DNA from: Welwitschia mirabilis
Taxonomy: Eukaryota; Gnetophyta; Gnetopsida; Welwitschiales
DNA: 64,000 nucleotides
Reading direction: 5' to 3'
Assembly (NCBI GenBank): GCA_051453625.1
Contig: JBOZIK010000001.1
Coordinates: forward strand, 160,552,979-160,616,978
Shown: one piece after another, positions 23,501 through 36,560 of the stretch
Position numbering within the stretch: position 1 is the stretch's first letter
How the letters are laid out: every line of letters starts with the position of its first letter
The notes under the pieces: model-generated
What the model saw: only the letters and a program-made list of their open reading frames with translations
Databases searched by the model: none
Told to the model about the DNA's origin: nothing
Program-made: the position numbers and the translations under genes

Positions 23501-25000
23501 AAATTCTACTATGCTTCAATAAGTAAAGAATAAGCATCAAGACCTTAGAAATCTCAGTATGAGCCTCAACTTTATGATGAGATGGCTACAAGAAGGTATA
23601 GAACTTGGAAAAAAAAAAAACTCTATGGTTCTAAAAAGAAAACTTGGATTCCAAAGATAATAAAAATATCTTCTTATAGATTACTTCTCTTAGCTTAGAT
23701 GAAAAATTATTATTGAGTTAGATTAATGTATACTAGATATAGTGGTGAGGAAATTCTATACCAACATCTACAAGATAGATGATAACATAAGAGCCGTTTA
23801 GACTCAGGTTAAGAGTGCTTTATTACATATTACTTTTAGTTTTATTAATTTAGAACTTAAATTATTTCAAACTCCCTCAATTATTTGTGCAATCCTTCAA
23901 AAGATATCTTTACTTTAAGAGCTATCAATGTGTCATAGAGCACTATGAGCAATATTTTATTTGAACATGCTAGGATGAAATTTATATAAAATATTAAGCA
24001 TAAAGACATAATTTATTATTCTTTCATACTTAATTTAATTATGTTTGATAATATTTTAGTTAGATATGGTAATTATAGTTATTATAAATTAATGCAGACT
24101 TTTATTGTGTTTTGTTTACTTACTAGTTTAAAGATAGATTTGTGCTTTATCTTGTGCATGGACATCATTACAATATTTCATAAGGGTCTAACTTTGGGTC
24201 ATCCTTATCTTATTAGTTTAATTAGTAGTAGTGCTAGCATAATATTTTCTTAGATAAATCTTATCCATCTAAAGAAATCTCTAACTGAGTTTAATGAAAA
24301 ACGATAATTGCTACCATCAAGTAAGGGCATGAGAAAGAGGCCATCACAATTTCAGAGATCTTACTCCACTGCTATACAAATTTCATCATCCATTAAGAAG
24401 GAAATAAAGATAATAGTAAAAATAGTTGAAAAAATTAATAGAAAATTATTGAGATTAAATAAATACAAATCCACTACTAGTGAGGGAAAAGCACCAATAG
24501 AGAGTTGGGAATTCGTGAGGACTCCCACATGGATAGGCTTTGAAGACAAGTCATAAAAAGAGGCATATTTAGCTTCATGAGAAAAGGTTACGACTCAAGA
24601 ATAGTTGAATATAGTAATTGTACAAAGTTATTAGAAGATAATTCATAATTTTAGAGGTAGCATTAGACTTCCACATAATCATAGATGCAAGGGGAATAGC
24701 ATGTTGTACATCCTTTATAGAGGTAGAAGAAGATAAAGTTAGAGATCTCATATGTTCAACATCTTATCTTCCATTGGCCATGTTACAAGATATTAATTTA
24801 TCATCCTACTCAGCCATCTTAATCTTCTAGACCCTCATCACCATCACATATACCACTCCACCTCCACTACATATGCCTTTCCCACCTCCATCTCAAACAG
24901 AGTCTCTTCATGAACCACCACTTACCACTGTTCTAGTACCACCATTATTTGCAAAGACCACCATAGCTATCTTTTTTGGGATGTTCATCACTTCTTAAAC
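23501..25000 (+). pseudogene. 3' extra ORF of E6, putative plant transposon protein/env-like (broken)
   Basis: An early stretch contains YDEMATRRYRTW. At 24,041-24,253 an open segment reads MFDNILVRYGNYSYYKLMQ..., then FILCMDIITIFHKGLTLGHP. This aligns with the E5 copy (FILYMNIIALFCKG) and resembles the late part of the putative plant transposon protein domain. ESWEFVRTPTWIGFEDKS follows at about 24,500-24,555 and also has an E5 counterpart. The C-terminus at about 24,840-24,980 is Pro-, Thr- and His-rich. Function is unknown. Confidence 0.62.
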
Positions 25001-25530
25001 ATATTAATATATGATAAGACATCTCTATAAGGGCTTAGATGAAACCTATTAACATTTTTTTAGGAAGCACTACACTTTGTTAACCACATCTTCATCATCA
25101 AATGCCATTAATACCACTCTTGATTACTTGGTACACATTATCATGTCTTACCATTTCTACTAGTATTGTTATTTAGCACATTTTCATTGTTGTTAGTTTA
25201 CTTTGTTAATGTCATTTCCTCTTGGTACATTATTATGATCTTTAATATTATGTATTGATTGATAAACTCTTAATGCTATGCTCTAATTTTATTATTAGCC
25301 ATTACGATTACATTTTTCTACATCAATTATAAATTTTACTAAATGGAATTATAAAATATTTTTAAGCATTTCTTAGTATCTTTACATGTTTTTTAAATGT
25401 TTAAAATCATGATATTTTTAATATTATTATAAAATATGATTATATGCTTATTTTCTTGAATATAAATATCTCAAATTTAATTGATTAAATGCAATGGCAC
25501 TAATGTGATTTACCAAGTTTTGGATATCAT
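25001..25530 (+). other. E6 3' untranslated region
   Basis: Very AT-rich spacer between the 3' ORF and the polypurine tract; nothing else seen. Confidence 0.5.
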
Positions 25531-25545
25531 TAACAAGGGAAAGAT
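25531..25545 (+). other. E6 polypurine tract
   Basis: AACAAGGGAAAGAT stands directly before the 3' LTR start TGTTGG. The E5 equivalent, on the other strand, reads AAGGAGGAGA. Confidence 0.7.
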
Positions 25546-27160
25546 TGTTGGTTATTCTAGTTTTGATGATTTTACTTATCAAATATTTTATGTCATTATG
25601 AAGATAGTTTAATGCAAAGAAAATCAAATCACAAATAGCATAAGTCAATGTTAGATCTTTAATATAATATCTAACAAAAAGCTTAAAATTGAAAATGCAA
25701 AACTAGTTAACTAAAGATGTCTATAATATGGAAGACACTACATATATATTTGAAAGACATCTATGGTAAAGACATCTATAGCTTAAATACATATATGAGA
25801 TACTAAGTTTGCAAACGAGATAAAATACAACTATCTCAATAAAGATAACTATGCTAAAAGATGAATCTGACATAGATTAAATACATCTATAGTTTGAAGA
25901 CATCTATGCTAAACTAAAGAAATACTATAGTTATTTTTTACTTTAATAATTATTTTATTTCATAGTAAAGTTATCACGTTTTGCATCATAAATTCATGAC
26001 TATAGAGGATCAAGAGTAATATAATTCAATTTTTATTAAGTTTTGATTACTTTGGATAAAGACGTTTATCATGTGAAGACATCTAACTATTAGTAGATGT
26101 CTATAATTTTGAAGACATCTTGTATTAAGCTTCACATCAAATTAAATGAAAAATTTGTGTCAATGCCTAAACACTCCTATCCATTACACCATGGTTACAA
26201 ATTTTATATGGCTACTATCTGAGGTTAAATAGCTAGCATCTCTTAAATAGTATAAAGGCATGACATTACAGAACACATCTAATGAATCTAAGACATACAA
26301 TAAATAGATCTTAAATAAAGGAAATGAATGCACAAGTGATTGGAACTACTCATGAAGGATTAAACTATCATTTGTAAGGAACTCTTAACATCTACATCAT
26401 TCATTCTTTATATCCTACATCATTACATCATTCTATACCACATATGATAATGATGAGAAGGAACTCAAGATTTCTTTAAAAACTCATTATTCAAGCTTGT
26501 TACTGTATTTCTCTATTGGATCTTATATTTTTGGACTATATTACTCTTCTTTTAATATCAAAACTCAAGGATCCCTTATTAGGATTCCTCATTGTAAGAC
26601 AACCTTTATATAGGTGTATTTTAAGAAGTGTCTATGAAAACTTGTGTTATTGCATTGTTGATTTTCCCTTAGAGGAAAAGGTTGCTATCTTTTGAGGAGC
26701 ATTTCACATTGTGGTAGTACTTGTATGCATAGTTTTTACTTTTCTTAAGAGGGATAATTTGCTACCTTATAAGGAGAACCTCACCTTAAGTTTGTGCTTA
26801 TAAACACATTGTTAGTTTTCGCTAAGGGGAAGAGTTTACTATCTTATGAGGAGTACCTTATCTCATGGTTGTACCTATGATTACATTCTTGGTTTTCCCT
26901 AAGAAGAATAAAGTGATTCCTTGTAAGGAGACTCTCATATTATTGTAATAATGGTGATTAGCCCAAATCACTATTCTTTATAGGTTAAATAATATCCAAA
27001 GGTACTAGAAGAAGCTACTCTTTATGAGTAAATGTATGCAGGTTAGGGAACCATGTTATCTCAGTAAGGTGTTTATTATATTATTTTTTAATTTTCTATT
27101 AGTGAAATTTTTATTTGATAAAAATCATTCACCCCTCCCCTATGAGTTTAATAATTCTCA
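25546..27160 (+). repeat. E6 3' LTR (family B)
   Basis: Starts TGTTGGTTATTCTAG and ends ATAATTCTCA. It has the same AGACATCTAT array (25,720-26,130) and the same four-unit tandem repeat (26,662-26,970; starts near 26,662, 26,739, 26,816 and 26,893) as the 5' copy. Confidence 0.88.
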
Positions 27161-28819
27161 ATTGTAATCTCATCTCTTAGTTTTATTCATTCATTTTATC
27201 ATCTAAAATAAAAGCATTTGTCCTCTATAACAAAGAAACTACTTAAGGACATATCATGTCTAGAGCACTCATTTTATTAATTAACTCTTTTTAAAAGTTA
27301 AGTTTTCTTTTTTAAGGATATGTTTCGACTTACAAAGAGTAGCCCATGGAGTAAAATTAGTATGTTCATATCTAAAATTGACTTATACATATTACACAGT
27401 TCCATAGTAGAGTGGGAGTTGTTAAGATAGAGAGGACCAATGAAAGTAGAGAAAAAAATATTAATAAAACCTATAAATAATTTCAACCCTAAGATAATCA
27501 CTTGTCAATAACATAAGGAAAAAAATAATTAAAAAGAAAAAATCTAGTAGCCTATGTAATCCCTTTTTAAAGAATTTTCATAAATCTATTTGAGCTTTCA
27601 TGACCACATATCATAAATAAACTACTATTAGGATTTTCACTTTTATTTTAACTATGAATCCATTAAAGGATTTATCATTATTTCATTCTTGATAATAACA
27701 TTTCTAGATAAAATTCAAACTCTTTAAGAAAATAATATGCCAAACTATCTTTACATTAGTATCAATCATATCTTGAAGTAAAATATCTTGAGAGAAAAAA
27801 TGAGTTTTAAAATGAATTAAACATTACAACTAACTCCATGAATTCATCATTAAATTACAATCTCAAAAGATGTATTAAAAATTATCTTTACTTTGGCAAA
27901 TAGAATAACTAAGTTGACTAATTTCTATGTATTACAGATTAAGACCAATAGGATAGACATGATCAATAACATATCAAATAAAAACTTTATGTTTTGATTA
28001 GGCCTTAAAATTCTAGAAAGCATGAAATAGCTCATTTTATTTTTTCTGATACATGTTATAATTTCATTTACTATTCACTAGTAGTTGGGTATACTAAAAA
28101 TTGCTAAAATCATACTTAAGCCTTTTAAACAAAAAAGTTACATAAAGTAGTATGATCTATCTCTTTCCAACCCTTACAATTTATCAATCCATCATGCTTC
28201 ATCATAATATTTTTTATATGTTTAATCATAATAAGTCTAGATTTTAAATCTTTTATTTGGTTTCAAAATATTATTATGTAATATTATAATGAACATCATT
28301 ACAAGATATAAGTTAACAAAAATAAATTAAATCAAAATTTACCAATATATTAACTTTGTTTTAAAAGTGAATGCCAAGAAGTTTGTTATCAATATTTAAG
28401 GATAAAGATCATTACGAAGAATGACCATAAAGATTGTTAAGAGTGATTTTATTAGGATTTAATGAAAAGTAGTCTTTGATATTTTACTAGAAGTTTTAAA
28501 TTTGTTAAAAAATATGAGAGTTTTTAATCTAAAGTTTAATAGATAAAAACACAAATGAATTCCATATTATCTTTGTAAAAAATCAGGCTTTCTATTAGAA
28601 AAATTATATCTAAATAATATTTTCTATGTTTCTTTACCCTTTAAAAATATAATGATCTATTTATTTACTAAGATAAAAAACCTTAAGGTTATAAGGAAGG
28701 GATTCCTAAGCTACCACACTTCTCAGTCTAATGATAAGTGATCTAAGCTATTCTATGGAAAATATTATGGTGGTTGGGACTTTTTTCATAAGTAACATCA
28801 AAGAATCTTATTAACAAAT
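27161..28819. other. unassigned AT-rich DNA
   Basis: About 1.7 kb between E6 and the E5 3' LTR. A minus-strand open stretch of 67 codons (27,298-27,501) has no recognisable motif. No LTR pair or domain could be supported. Confidence 0.5.
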
Positions 28820-30262
28820 TGAGGATCGTTAAACATATGGAGAGGGATGAATGAGTTTTAAAAATAAAAATTTCAACTAAAATCAATTAAAAATGCATAG
28901 TAGAGATCTTACTAATTGAATGTGGTTTCCCAACCTAGGTACATCTACATACATAGGGTTGATTTCCTTCACACCTCTAGATATCTTAACATGTAAAACT
29001 TGTGGTTTTGAAGCATTATCAATCTTACATACAAAAGAGATATGCCTCATAAGGCAGCAATATTTTCCCCTTAATGATTACAATGGATTAAAATTAGTTT
29101 GTGCTTTCAAGAACTCAAGGAATCATATCTTATCTTATACTTTGAAATCCTCAAGTAGGGAATCCTGAAGATGGTAATAGTTTATGGGCTAAAAAGAATG
29201 AATTCAATAATTAGATAGTCCTAAAATAAATTGCTAATAAATAATGCTCAGATAAAAACAAATAGCCTAAAAGATGTTACTTTGAGGGAATGCTTTGGTT
29301 ATCCTTATTATATTCATCCACAAATATCTAAAATTAGAGTTATGTAGCTATGAGGGATAAAATGATCAAGAAATGTCTTTAATAAATGGTTCTCTCCATT
29401 AAGGACACAAAATTATTTTATGTGTAATATCAATGACTTAAAATAAGTAATCTCTTTCTCTTTCTACTTTTTCCTTTTATGCTTAAGCTTTTTTCTGATT
29501 CTTTACCCTAATCAAATAATTGTTTAAAAATTTTTAAATACCATACATGGATATCGAAGGTTAAGATTAACTAATTCAATGATTTCCACACCCATTCCCC
29601 CCCCACCCCACCTTCGTCTTCCCTCACCAATATTTTGGAATGGATGTCTTCGATATAGGAGACACCTCTATTAAGCAAATGTCTTCATTTTGAAAGATGT
29701 CTTTAGTTAAACAACCTAGATTTTAGTAATCCTTAAACTATAGTATCTTTAATCCTGAGGTATCTAACCCTTAGGTATCACAAATTCATCATGTAAAACT
29801 TGCCTAGTCCCCTAGAATATAGGTAATTCATCATAGCATAATTGAATTCTATTATCTCTTTGATTTTAGTATAGGTGTCTTTGATTTAACATTTTTAAAT
29901 ACTTGAAGGAGTATAAGGATATTTAATTTATGAGACTAATTTTACTTATTTTAACTCCTTTATTTAGTATAAATGTCTTTGTAATGATAGATGTCCTTTA
30001 CCTATGTCAAATTTAGATTTAGCCTGAACATTTTAAATAAAGTACATATCTTTATCATAGATATCTTTAAAACTATAGAAGTCTTTAGTTAATTTTTTTA
30101 ATCCTTCATGAACAATGAGGTAAATATTCTATGAACTTTAAGCTTTAATTTTTAGCTAGCTTAATCCTAATTTACAACTTATGTATTCTCTAATATCCTA
30201 TCTATGCATTGAACACATTACATTTGATAAGTGAAATCATTAAAACTAGGATTTTACTAATA
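28820..30262 (-). repeat. E5 3' LTR (family B)
   Basis: On the minus strand it starts TATTAGTAAAATCCTAG, aligning with the E6 LTR start, and ends GTTTAACGATCCTCA, aligning with TTTAATGATCTTCA in E6. At 1,443 bases it is about 200 shorter than the E6 LTRs, because only one or two of the 76-base units remain (about 29,030-29,110). AGACATCT-like words recur at 29,640-30,080. Confidence 0.82.
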
Positions 30263-30275
30263 ATCTCCTCCTTTT
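30263..30275 (-). other. E5 polypurine tract
   Basis: Minus strand AAAAAAGGAGGAGA, immediately before the LTR start. Confidence 0.65.
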
Positions 30276-30799
30276 TTATAATGTTTAAAACTTGACAAAT
30301 CTCATTAGTGTAATCATGTCTAATTTACTAAAGATAACATTAATTTAAGATTAAAAATCATATATTACATGAGGCATTTAAAAATTTTAAAAAATAAAAT
30401 TAATTTAAAAAGACATTGATAGTTATTACAAGATAGTATACTAGAAGTAGTGCTAATAAATGTAATTACCAAATACATGTCAAATCATAAGTTATACTAC
30501 ATATAAAAGGAGTTCAACAAGTAATAGATAATGATGAGAAATCATCACAACATCATGATATATATGACAATACATTAAAGTGAGAATAAAAAATGATGTT
30601 ACTCATAGGAATTCTAATCACTTAGCTTTAGTCCACATTCTTTAGACTTAAATAGGATGTTTAATATGATATAATTTGATTTGTCCATCTTCTCCCTTTT
30701 TTAGACATTACAAAAGGGAACTAGTTACTAAGGATTTAATCACTTATATACTGAGTACCATTCATGGCATCTTCATTATCATCATCACTATCTCTAGTG

Positions 30800-32300
30800 G
30801 TAAAGGACTAAATGATATATAAGAAAGATGATGTAGGTTGAGTTGTATGTTGTTTTTATGTTAACCACTATAACATCTCATCATGATCGTGATAGGTTTA
30901 TCTCCTCATAAAATAGTACACCTGGGGGTTAATGGATGTACCAAAGAGACTAACAATGGTGACCTTAGTGAAACTAGATACTAAGAATAGAGAAAATCTA
31001 AAAGTTAGTGCATGAAAGGGAAATGTAAGAGGTGGTGGTAATGACAAAAGACAATGTGGCAAAGGCAAACAAGGTGGTGAAGGTATAGAAGGTGGTAAAG
31101 GTGATTCTGGGGGATGGCAAATGGATAGATTACAATGAAGAATGTAAAAGATAATGCCCTCATCATTAGAGCTCTCTAACTTTGTCTGCTACTTTTCTTG
31201 AGACTATGAAGTATCTAAATCTTCTGCTTTACTTGAGTTAAAACCTATAGTAGGAGGGATGCGTAATGACTCTTCCTTAAAATTCTCATCTAAATCAAAT
31301 CAATTGGGGTCCTCATGGATTCCTAATAACCTATAAGTATCTCTTATTCACTGGCTACAAATCTATACTTCTTCAATCTCCAAATATTTCTATCAATTGT
31401 GGCTATCATCTTTGCAATGAACATGAGATCCTTCTTCATTGATGAAGAGCTATGAATAGCTATAGATGAGATCTATGAAATTATGCCTTAGAAGGCCTCT
31501 TGCCTATTCCTATAATTAGTTGTACTTGAACATGTATCTTTCCACTAAATTATAAAAGTGGATTTTTAGGTTGAATAAGATTAATAAGTATAACTAATAT
31601 TTTATCTTTTTTTAATTATTAGACTAATCAAACAAGGATGACCCAAATTCTAACCCTTACAAAATAGAGCAATAATGTTCATGTACAATATGAAGCTAAT
31701 ATTAATTTTAATTCCTATAATAAGGTAGTATAGTAATAATTTATACATGGAATTATAGTAATTATAGCTACCTCCATGAACTAGAATATTGTAAAATATA
31801 ATCAAAGTCAAAATTAATACATTATGTATCATGTCTTTTCATTTTACATGCTCATAAAAATTCATCTTTAAATGTTGAAAAAATAATATTGTTTAACAAA
31901 CATCATAAAATCTTAATAAAATGACGTGAAGATATCCTTGAAAAATTGCATATATAACTAAGAAATCTTTGAATCATCTATGACAAGTAGGAAATTGACA
32001 AAACTAGACATGAGAAAGATAGAGATACCTCTAATTTGTATCTAAAATATGTCACTCGTATCATCTATTTTATGAATTTTGGCATAGAGATCATAAATAA
32101 TTATGTCTAGAATGCTCTATTTTAGTTGAACCATCATTTTTCAACCAATATAAGATAAGTAAGAAAGGAGTTAATCTTTCTAATTTTTTTGAAAATCAAG
32201 GGTTCTTTTTGAAATAATATAGTTTTTAGTTAATGTTTTAAACCATTTTGCCACTGATTCATGATAAAATTATGGTTTATACTAAGGTATTTATGTTTCA
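30800..32300 (-). pseudogene. 3' extra ORF of E5, putative plant transposon protein/env-like (broken)
   Basis: The open part at 31,650-31,832 reads NILVHGGSYNYYN, then FILYMNIIALFCKG, and continues in another frame as NLGHPCLIS; this is colinear with the E6 ORF. LLGIHEDPN.FDLDENFKEE (about 31,260-31,330) matches WEFVRTPTWIGFEDKS of E6. The C-terminus at about 31,020-31,160 is strongly Pro-rich (PPESPLPPSIPSPP), as in E6. Stops and frameshifts are frequent. Function is unknown. Confidence 0.6.
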
Positions 32301-32479
32301 ATGATCTTTATGTTTCAATGATAGGTTTCTTTTCTTTTGAAGTACTAAAGGGCTTTCTTTGCATAATTCTAAAAGTAAAAGACTAAAAGAACTAAACTCT
32401 AGTAGAGTATGTAAAAGAACTAAAGAAAAATAGCACCTATCAAACGAAGTAACATCTAATGTGTTGGCTATGTAGACTT

Positions 32480-32920
32480 CTTTCAATTCAAAGACATCTA
32501 TGCTAAGAGATCTAGGAAAAATTAGGTTACATAGGACTCTAATGGAGACTTCTACTAAGTGGATATTGAGAATAAGGGATGGTGATCCCTTTTCTATTTA
32601 AAAAGGGTTGAAAACCTTTATTTTAAATGCATGTTTTAATTTTTAAGTTCTTCATGAAAGACATTGACTACATAAAACATATCTAAAATGATGAATTAGA
32701 TGTCTATTAAATACAAATATGTCTATTAATAAGAAATTTTAACAATTAATTCAACATTAAAAATACATCTATAAAATCAAAGATGTCTATTTTAAAAATG
32801 ATATCTAATCTCCAAAGACATTTGCATACCCAAAGATGTCTACTTAAAAAACATCTATAGAATTACAGATGTCTCCAACTTAGACATCTATAAATGCAAA
32901 GACATATTTTCTACAAAATA
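32480..32920 (-). other. E5 spacer rich in AGACATCT/AGATGTCT
   Basis: Many copies of AGATGTCTAT and AGACATCTAT on both strands, lying between RNase H and the 3' ORF exactly as in E6 (22,940-23,400). Confidence 0.65.
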
Positions 32921-33049
32921 TAAACTTCTAAACCTTATATAGATAATGTCAATATTATACTACTATAGCTTAAATAAATGATAAAATAACATGCATATAG
33001 TATACTTATCTATGTTGTAACTAATATCGTAACTCATTAACTATCAATA

Positions 33050-33544
33050 ATTAAAATGTTGGATTAAGATTTGAGAGCAATTACCTATTAACTTTTTTGA
33101 CTGGATAAGGCTCAATCCCAAGTTCTTACATAGTTTTATGAACTTGTACCCACTCAATAATTTGATAAAAACATCAGTGAGCTAATCATTAGTATTAACA
33201 TATTCCAATATCATGTCCTTGTTTTGTACATGCTCTTCGAAAAAATGATGTCTAATCTCAACATGTTTAGTTATTGAATGTTGAATTAAATTCTTTAAGA
33301 TGTTGAGGGTACTTTTATTGTCATAATAAATAGGAATATTCTTTATGATTTGCTTAAAGTCCTTTAAGATTTATTTCATCTAAAGTAACTAAGCAAATCA
33401 CATTCTATACTGTTACACTCTATTTCATTAGTTAAGAGAGTGGCTGCATTTTTCTTTTTGCTACTCCAAGGAACTAATTATTACACATGCAAGAAGTAAT
33501 TTCCATTCTAATATCATATTTATAACCTACCCAGTTTACATCAC
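33050..33544 (-). pseudogene. E5 RNase H, C-terminal part (broken)
   Basis: Minus strand reads NWVGYKYDIRMEIT (about 33,500-33,540), YYDNKSTLNILKN (about 33,285-33,325), HVEIRHHFFEEHVQNKDMIL, then LTDVFIKLLSGYKFIKLC (about 33,120-33,190). These match copia RNase H from DWAGC to the LADIFTKPL end. E1 interrupts its upstream side. Confidence 0.85.
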
Positions 33545-34815
33545 TATTGTGATGCATATTTATACAATCATCACATCATTAAGAAAATCCTGTAAATCAT
33601 AAATATTTGCATAAATCACACACTAGTAATGATGATAATTAGCTTGAATGTTGTAATTCGTCAAAGGCATTAGGCAAGAATATAGGGAATTAATTTGATT
33701 AAAGATATTTTGGTATTTTGCATTTAGATAAATGATAATAAAGAATGATGCAAGAAAACAATGGAAGATAAAGTCTAATGCAATGCTTATTATGAAATGA
33801 AAATGAAAAATACTAGGAGTAAAATATTTATTTAACTATCAAATATTCCTATCACAAAGATCAGCCCTTAATAATCTAAATGGATTAATAAAAACCATCA
33901 CTTAATCCTAACCAACATAACTTATAAGGTCCATTGAATAGAATATAAATAATATGCAACTATTATACTATTAAATTCAAAATACAAGAACTAAGCTGCC
34001 AATTTCAACCTTAATAAATATTTTCCTTCATGATATATATTAACTATGAAGATATCGCAAAATCATAATCAACATAAATAATAAGGTAAATGCATGTAAT
34101 AAAACTAAAATAAATTTTTTATTAATGTTATACCAACATCTTGTTATAGAGTAGTAGCACCTCAATGAAGGAGATACAACCGAATGCCAAGGAAGATTTA
34201 TCTCGGTAATAATAAATAGAAATCTTGTCCTTCAATCTCTTATCATGAGATTTTAAGATGTCAAAGAAGATAAAAGTTAGAGCAAGGTAAAGAAGATAGT
34301 TATTACAACGAACATCCTAAAAATAGAAATCCTAATAACTAGATGAAATCATAGTGGAGTTAAAGGAGGGTGTGCAATATTTTATTATAGTTAGGTGACT
34401 ATTGATGCATTAGTTAAAATTAGATGTAGTTTTGTCCTATCTATTATCTAAGAAATAATGGACAAAAGGCCATATCAAAAGGAATCTCATATTAGCTTCT
34501 AGCTCAATCCAATCAGCATCCTTACTAGCATTTTTATGTAGTTTTATGGTACTTTCATCCAGACAATTATGGGGATAATTGGCTTTTAAGTTCTTTTGTT
34601 AATTTAATTCAGCCTCTTTAATTATCATATTCCTCCTTAAAATGTTAAGTATCAAAATTTAGTTGAAATGCCTTCAACTATATCAAATATTATACATTTT
34701 TGTGATCATTGTATTGATTCTTCATTATAATCAAAACTCCATCTAAACCTATTTAATTATTGTACCAAAGAACTAAAAATATCGCATCAAATTCATACAA
34801 TTTGGCATCATAACA
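33545..34815 (-). repeat. E1 3' LTR
   Basis: Minus strand from TGTTATGATGCCAAATTGTA (34,815) to 33,545. Aligns with 42,921-44,184 along its length, for example around CATTTAGATAAATGATAATA. Confidence 0.88.
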
Positions 34816-34830
34816 TAACTCTCACTTAAC
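34816..34830 (-). other. E1 polypurine tract
   Basis: Minus strand GTTAAGTGAGAGTTA, next to the 3' LTR start, in line with G1, E2 and E3. Confidence 0.7.
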
Positions 34831-35259
34831 CTTATTAATCTTGACAAAGTATGTGAACAACTATAATTTCAATCTCAATTAACTTAGATAAATCTTAACT
34901 TGAGAAATATCAATTAAGTTTAGAAAATCTTATGATGTAAGATAAAATGTCAAAATTTAATAATCTAAACATATTACCTTGGTAGAGTAAGAGGCTATAC
35001 TATCATCTTGTGCATTATCTAGACAATGGAGGGGACAAAAAGATCAAAAAATTGGACTAAAAATATCAATTTTCTATAAAAAAATAATCTTTAGAAAATA
35101 AACATTAGAGTACTTATAAACTACATTATTGTGTCATTTAAAAGATTTATCACATTATGGAAATAAAAAATTTTAATGTTATACACCAAAATTATCCCAA
35201 AGATATAATCATGATAACTCAAATAAATAATGTGCATATATCAAAAATATTGATAACTT

Positions 35260-36560
35260 AAAAATATATGCATAGATTAATCAATGAGTTTTTTTCTAAT
35301 TACAATTCACAAAAGGGTAATACATCAATCATAATACATCAAAATCATTTCCCTCATGGTGCTATAATAAATCTAGCTCTAACAGCCATAGGTGAAGGTG
35401 AAGAAGAAGGAAGGTGCTCTTCTTTAATAGGAAAATATGCACTAATTCTTGCCTTAATGATCCATGGTATGTACTTTTCCTAGACTTTCACTACCTCTAG
35501 AATGTCCATGATGACATCATTATAGTCATCCTCTACTTCATCATGATCATCCTTCACTATAACTCTATGAAGCCTTGATCAATGATCTATCAAATTCCTT
35601 GGGCTGTGTCTGTTAGGAGAGCCTGCATCTACTCTATTATAATGCTTACTACTGATCTTAAAACTTGGTGTCGCTTAGCCTCATCAAGAACTTGAATGTC
35701 CATGTCCTATAAATAATGGTAAAAGGTATATAAATGTGTAATTTATTGCTCACCTATAGGCTTTGGGATTCTCAAAAGATAAGAAATCACAAATTAAAGG
35801 TAAGGGTATTCCAAGGTTCAAATATATCATGCCTTCACCATTTCTCTCAGTATCTCTATAGAAAAGATGGTAAATTCATTTGCTCATCCTAAAATATGTG
35901 CAAAATCTAAAGATAAGTAACTATGTAATGGTTGTCATAAAAGGATGAGCTAATGTTGTAAATCAGCCCTCTGTGTAAGATCCTATGTGCTAGAGGTAGA
36001 TGAGTTATAAGGGTTTCATCTCTCTTACTTATCACATCTGCTAAGATGTTAAATACTATTCCATGTGTCCATGCTCCTTAATACCACTAGAAGAATGTAT
36101 ATGAGTACTCGCAAGGCCTTCTAGTCTTATAACTAATAAAATGTACCCTAGGAGTAAAGATGCCTTATGTTCATGAATGGTCACTATAATCATGTCCACA
36201 TGTGCCTCGATGCATTTAGTCATAGCTCCATGTGTACAATATCATATAACTCTAGATTTCTAATGCATAATAAGTGTCATGTACATCTATTATCTAGTGA
36301 AACTATAAATCTATCAATATATTATCCAACTTTAACTCAATTATACTCATGAAATCATTAAAATATCTCTCCACTCTAGAAGCTATAGTTTGAATCAAGT
36401 GAGAGCAGGCCTAGCAAGGAGGTGAATAAACTGGTTATGCTCTCTAGATAACAGTTAATATAATAGGATAAGCTATGTAGACTGAAGGCTCAGCCTTAAC
36501 CCTAATCTAATGAGTTTGATTTGTAGTGCATGGCCTATTTAAATAGTATCCATAGTGTAC
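35260..36560 (-). pseudogene. 3' env-like ORF of E1 (broken)
   Basis: Between the integrase end and the 3' LTR, where Athila-type elements carry a second ORF. One clear minus-strand stretch at about 35,930-36,060 reads ISKRDETLITHLPLAHRILH and continues RGLIYNISSSF, with few stops. It resembles the central part of the putative plant transposon protein/Athila ORF2 family. An acidic, Glu-rich end lies near 35,400. Function is unknown. ORF ends are approximate. Confidence 0.55.

Larger units (their letters stand above)
18581..27160 (+). mobile_element. E6: SIRE-like Ty1/copia element, family B, pol mostly deleted
   Basis: A copia element with LTRs of 1,647 and 1,615 bases, a tRNA-Met primer-binding site, gag, protease, the first part of integrase, the last part of RNase H, a 3' env-like ORF, a polypurine tract and the 3' LTR. 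The possible target-site duplication is ATTAT (18,576-18,580) and ATTGT (27,161-27,165), four of five matching with one transition. The missing part of pol makes it non-autonomous even before stop codons are counted. E5 is a second copy of the same family on the other strand. Confidence 0.88.

Noticed and set aside
27298-27501. Minus-strand ORF of 67 codons
   Set aside because: No recognisable motif. Length is within what AT-rich sequence gives by chance; left as unassigned.
28920-29168. Plus-strand ORF of 82 codons
   Set aside because: Lies antisense inside the E5 LTR, with no domain and no counterpart in the E6 LTRs.
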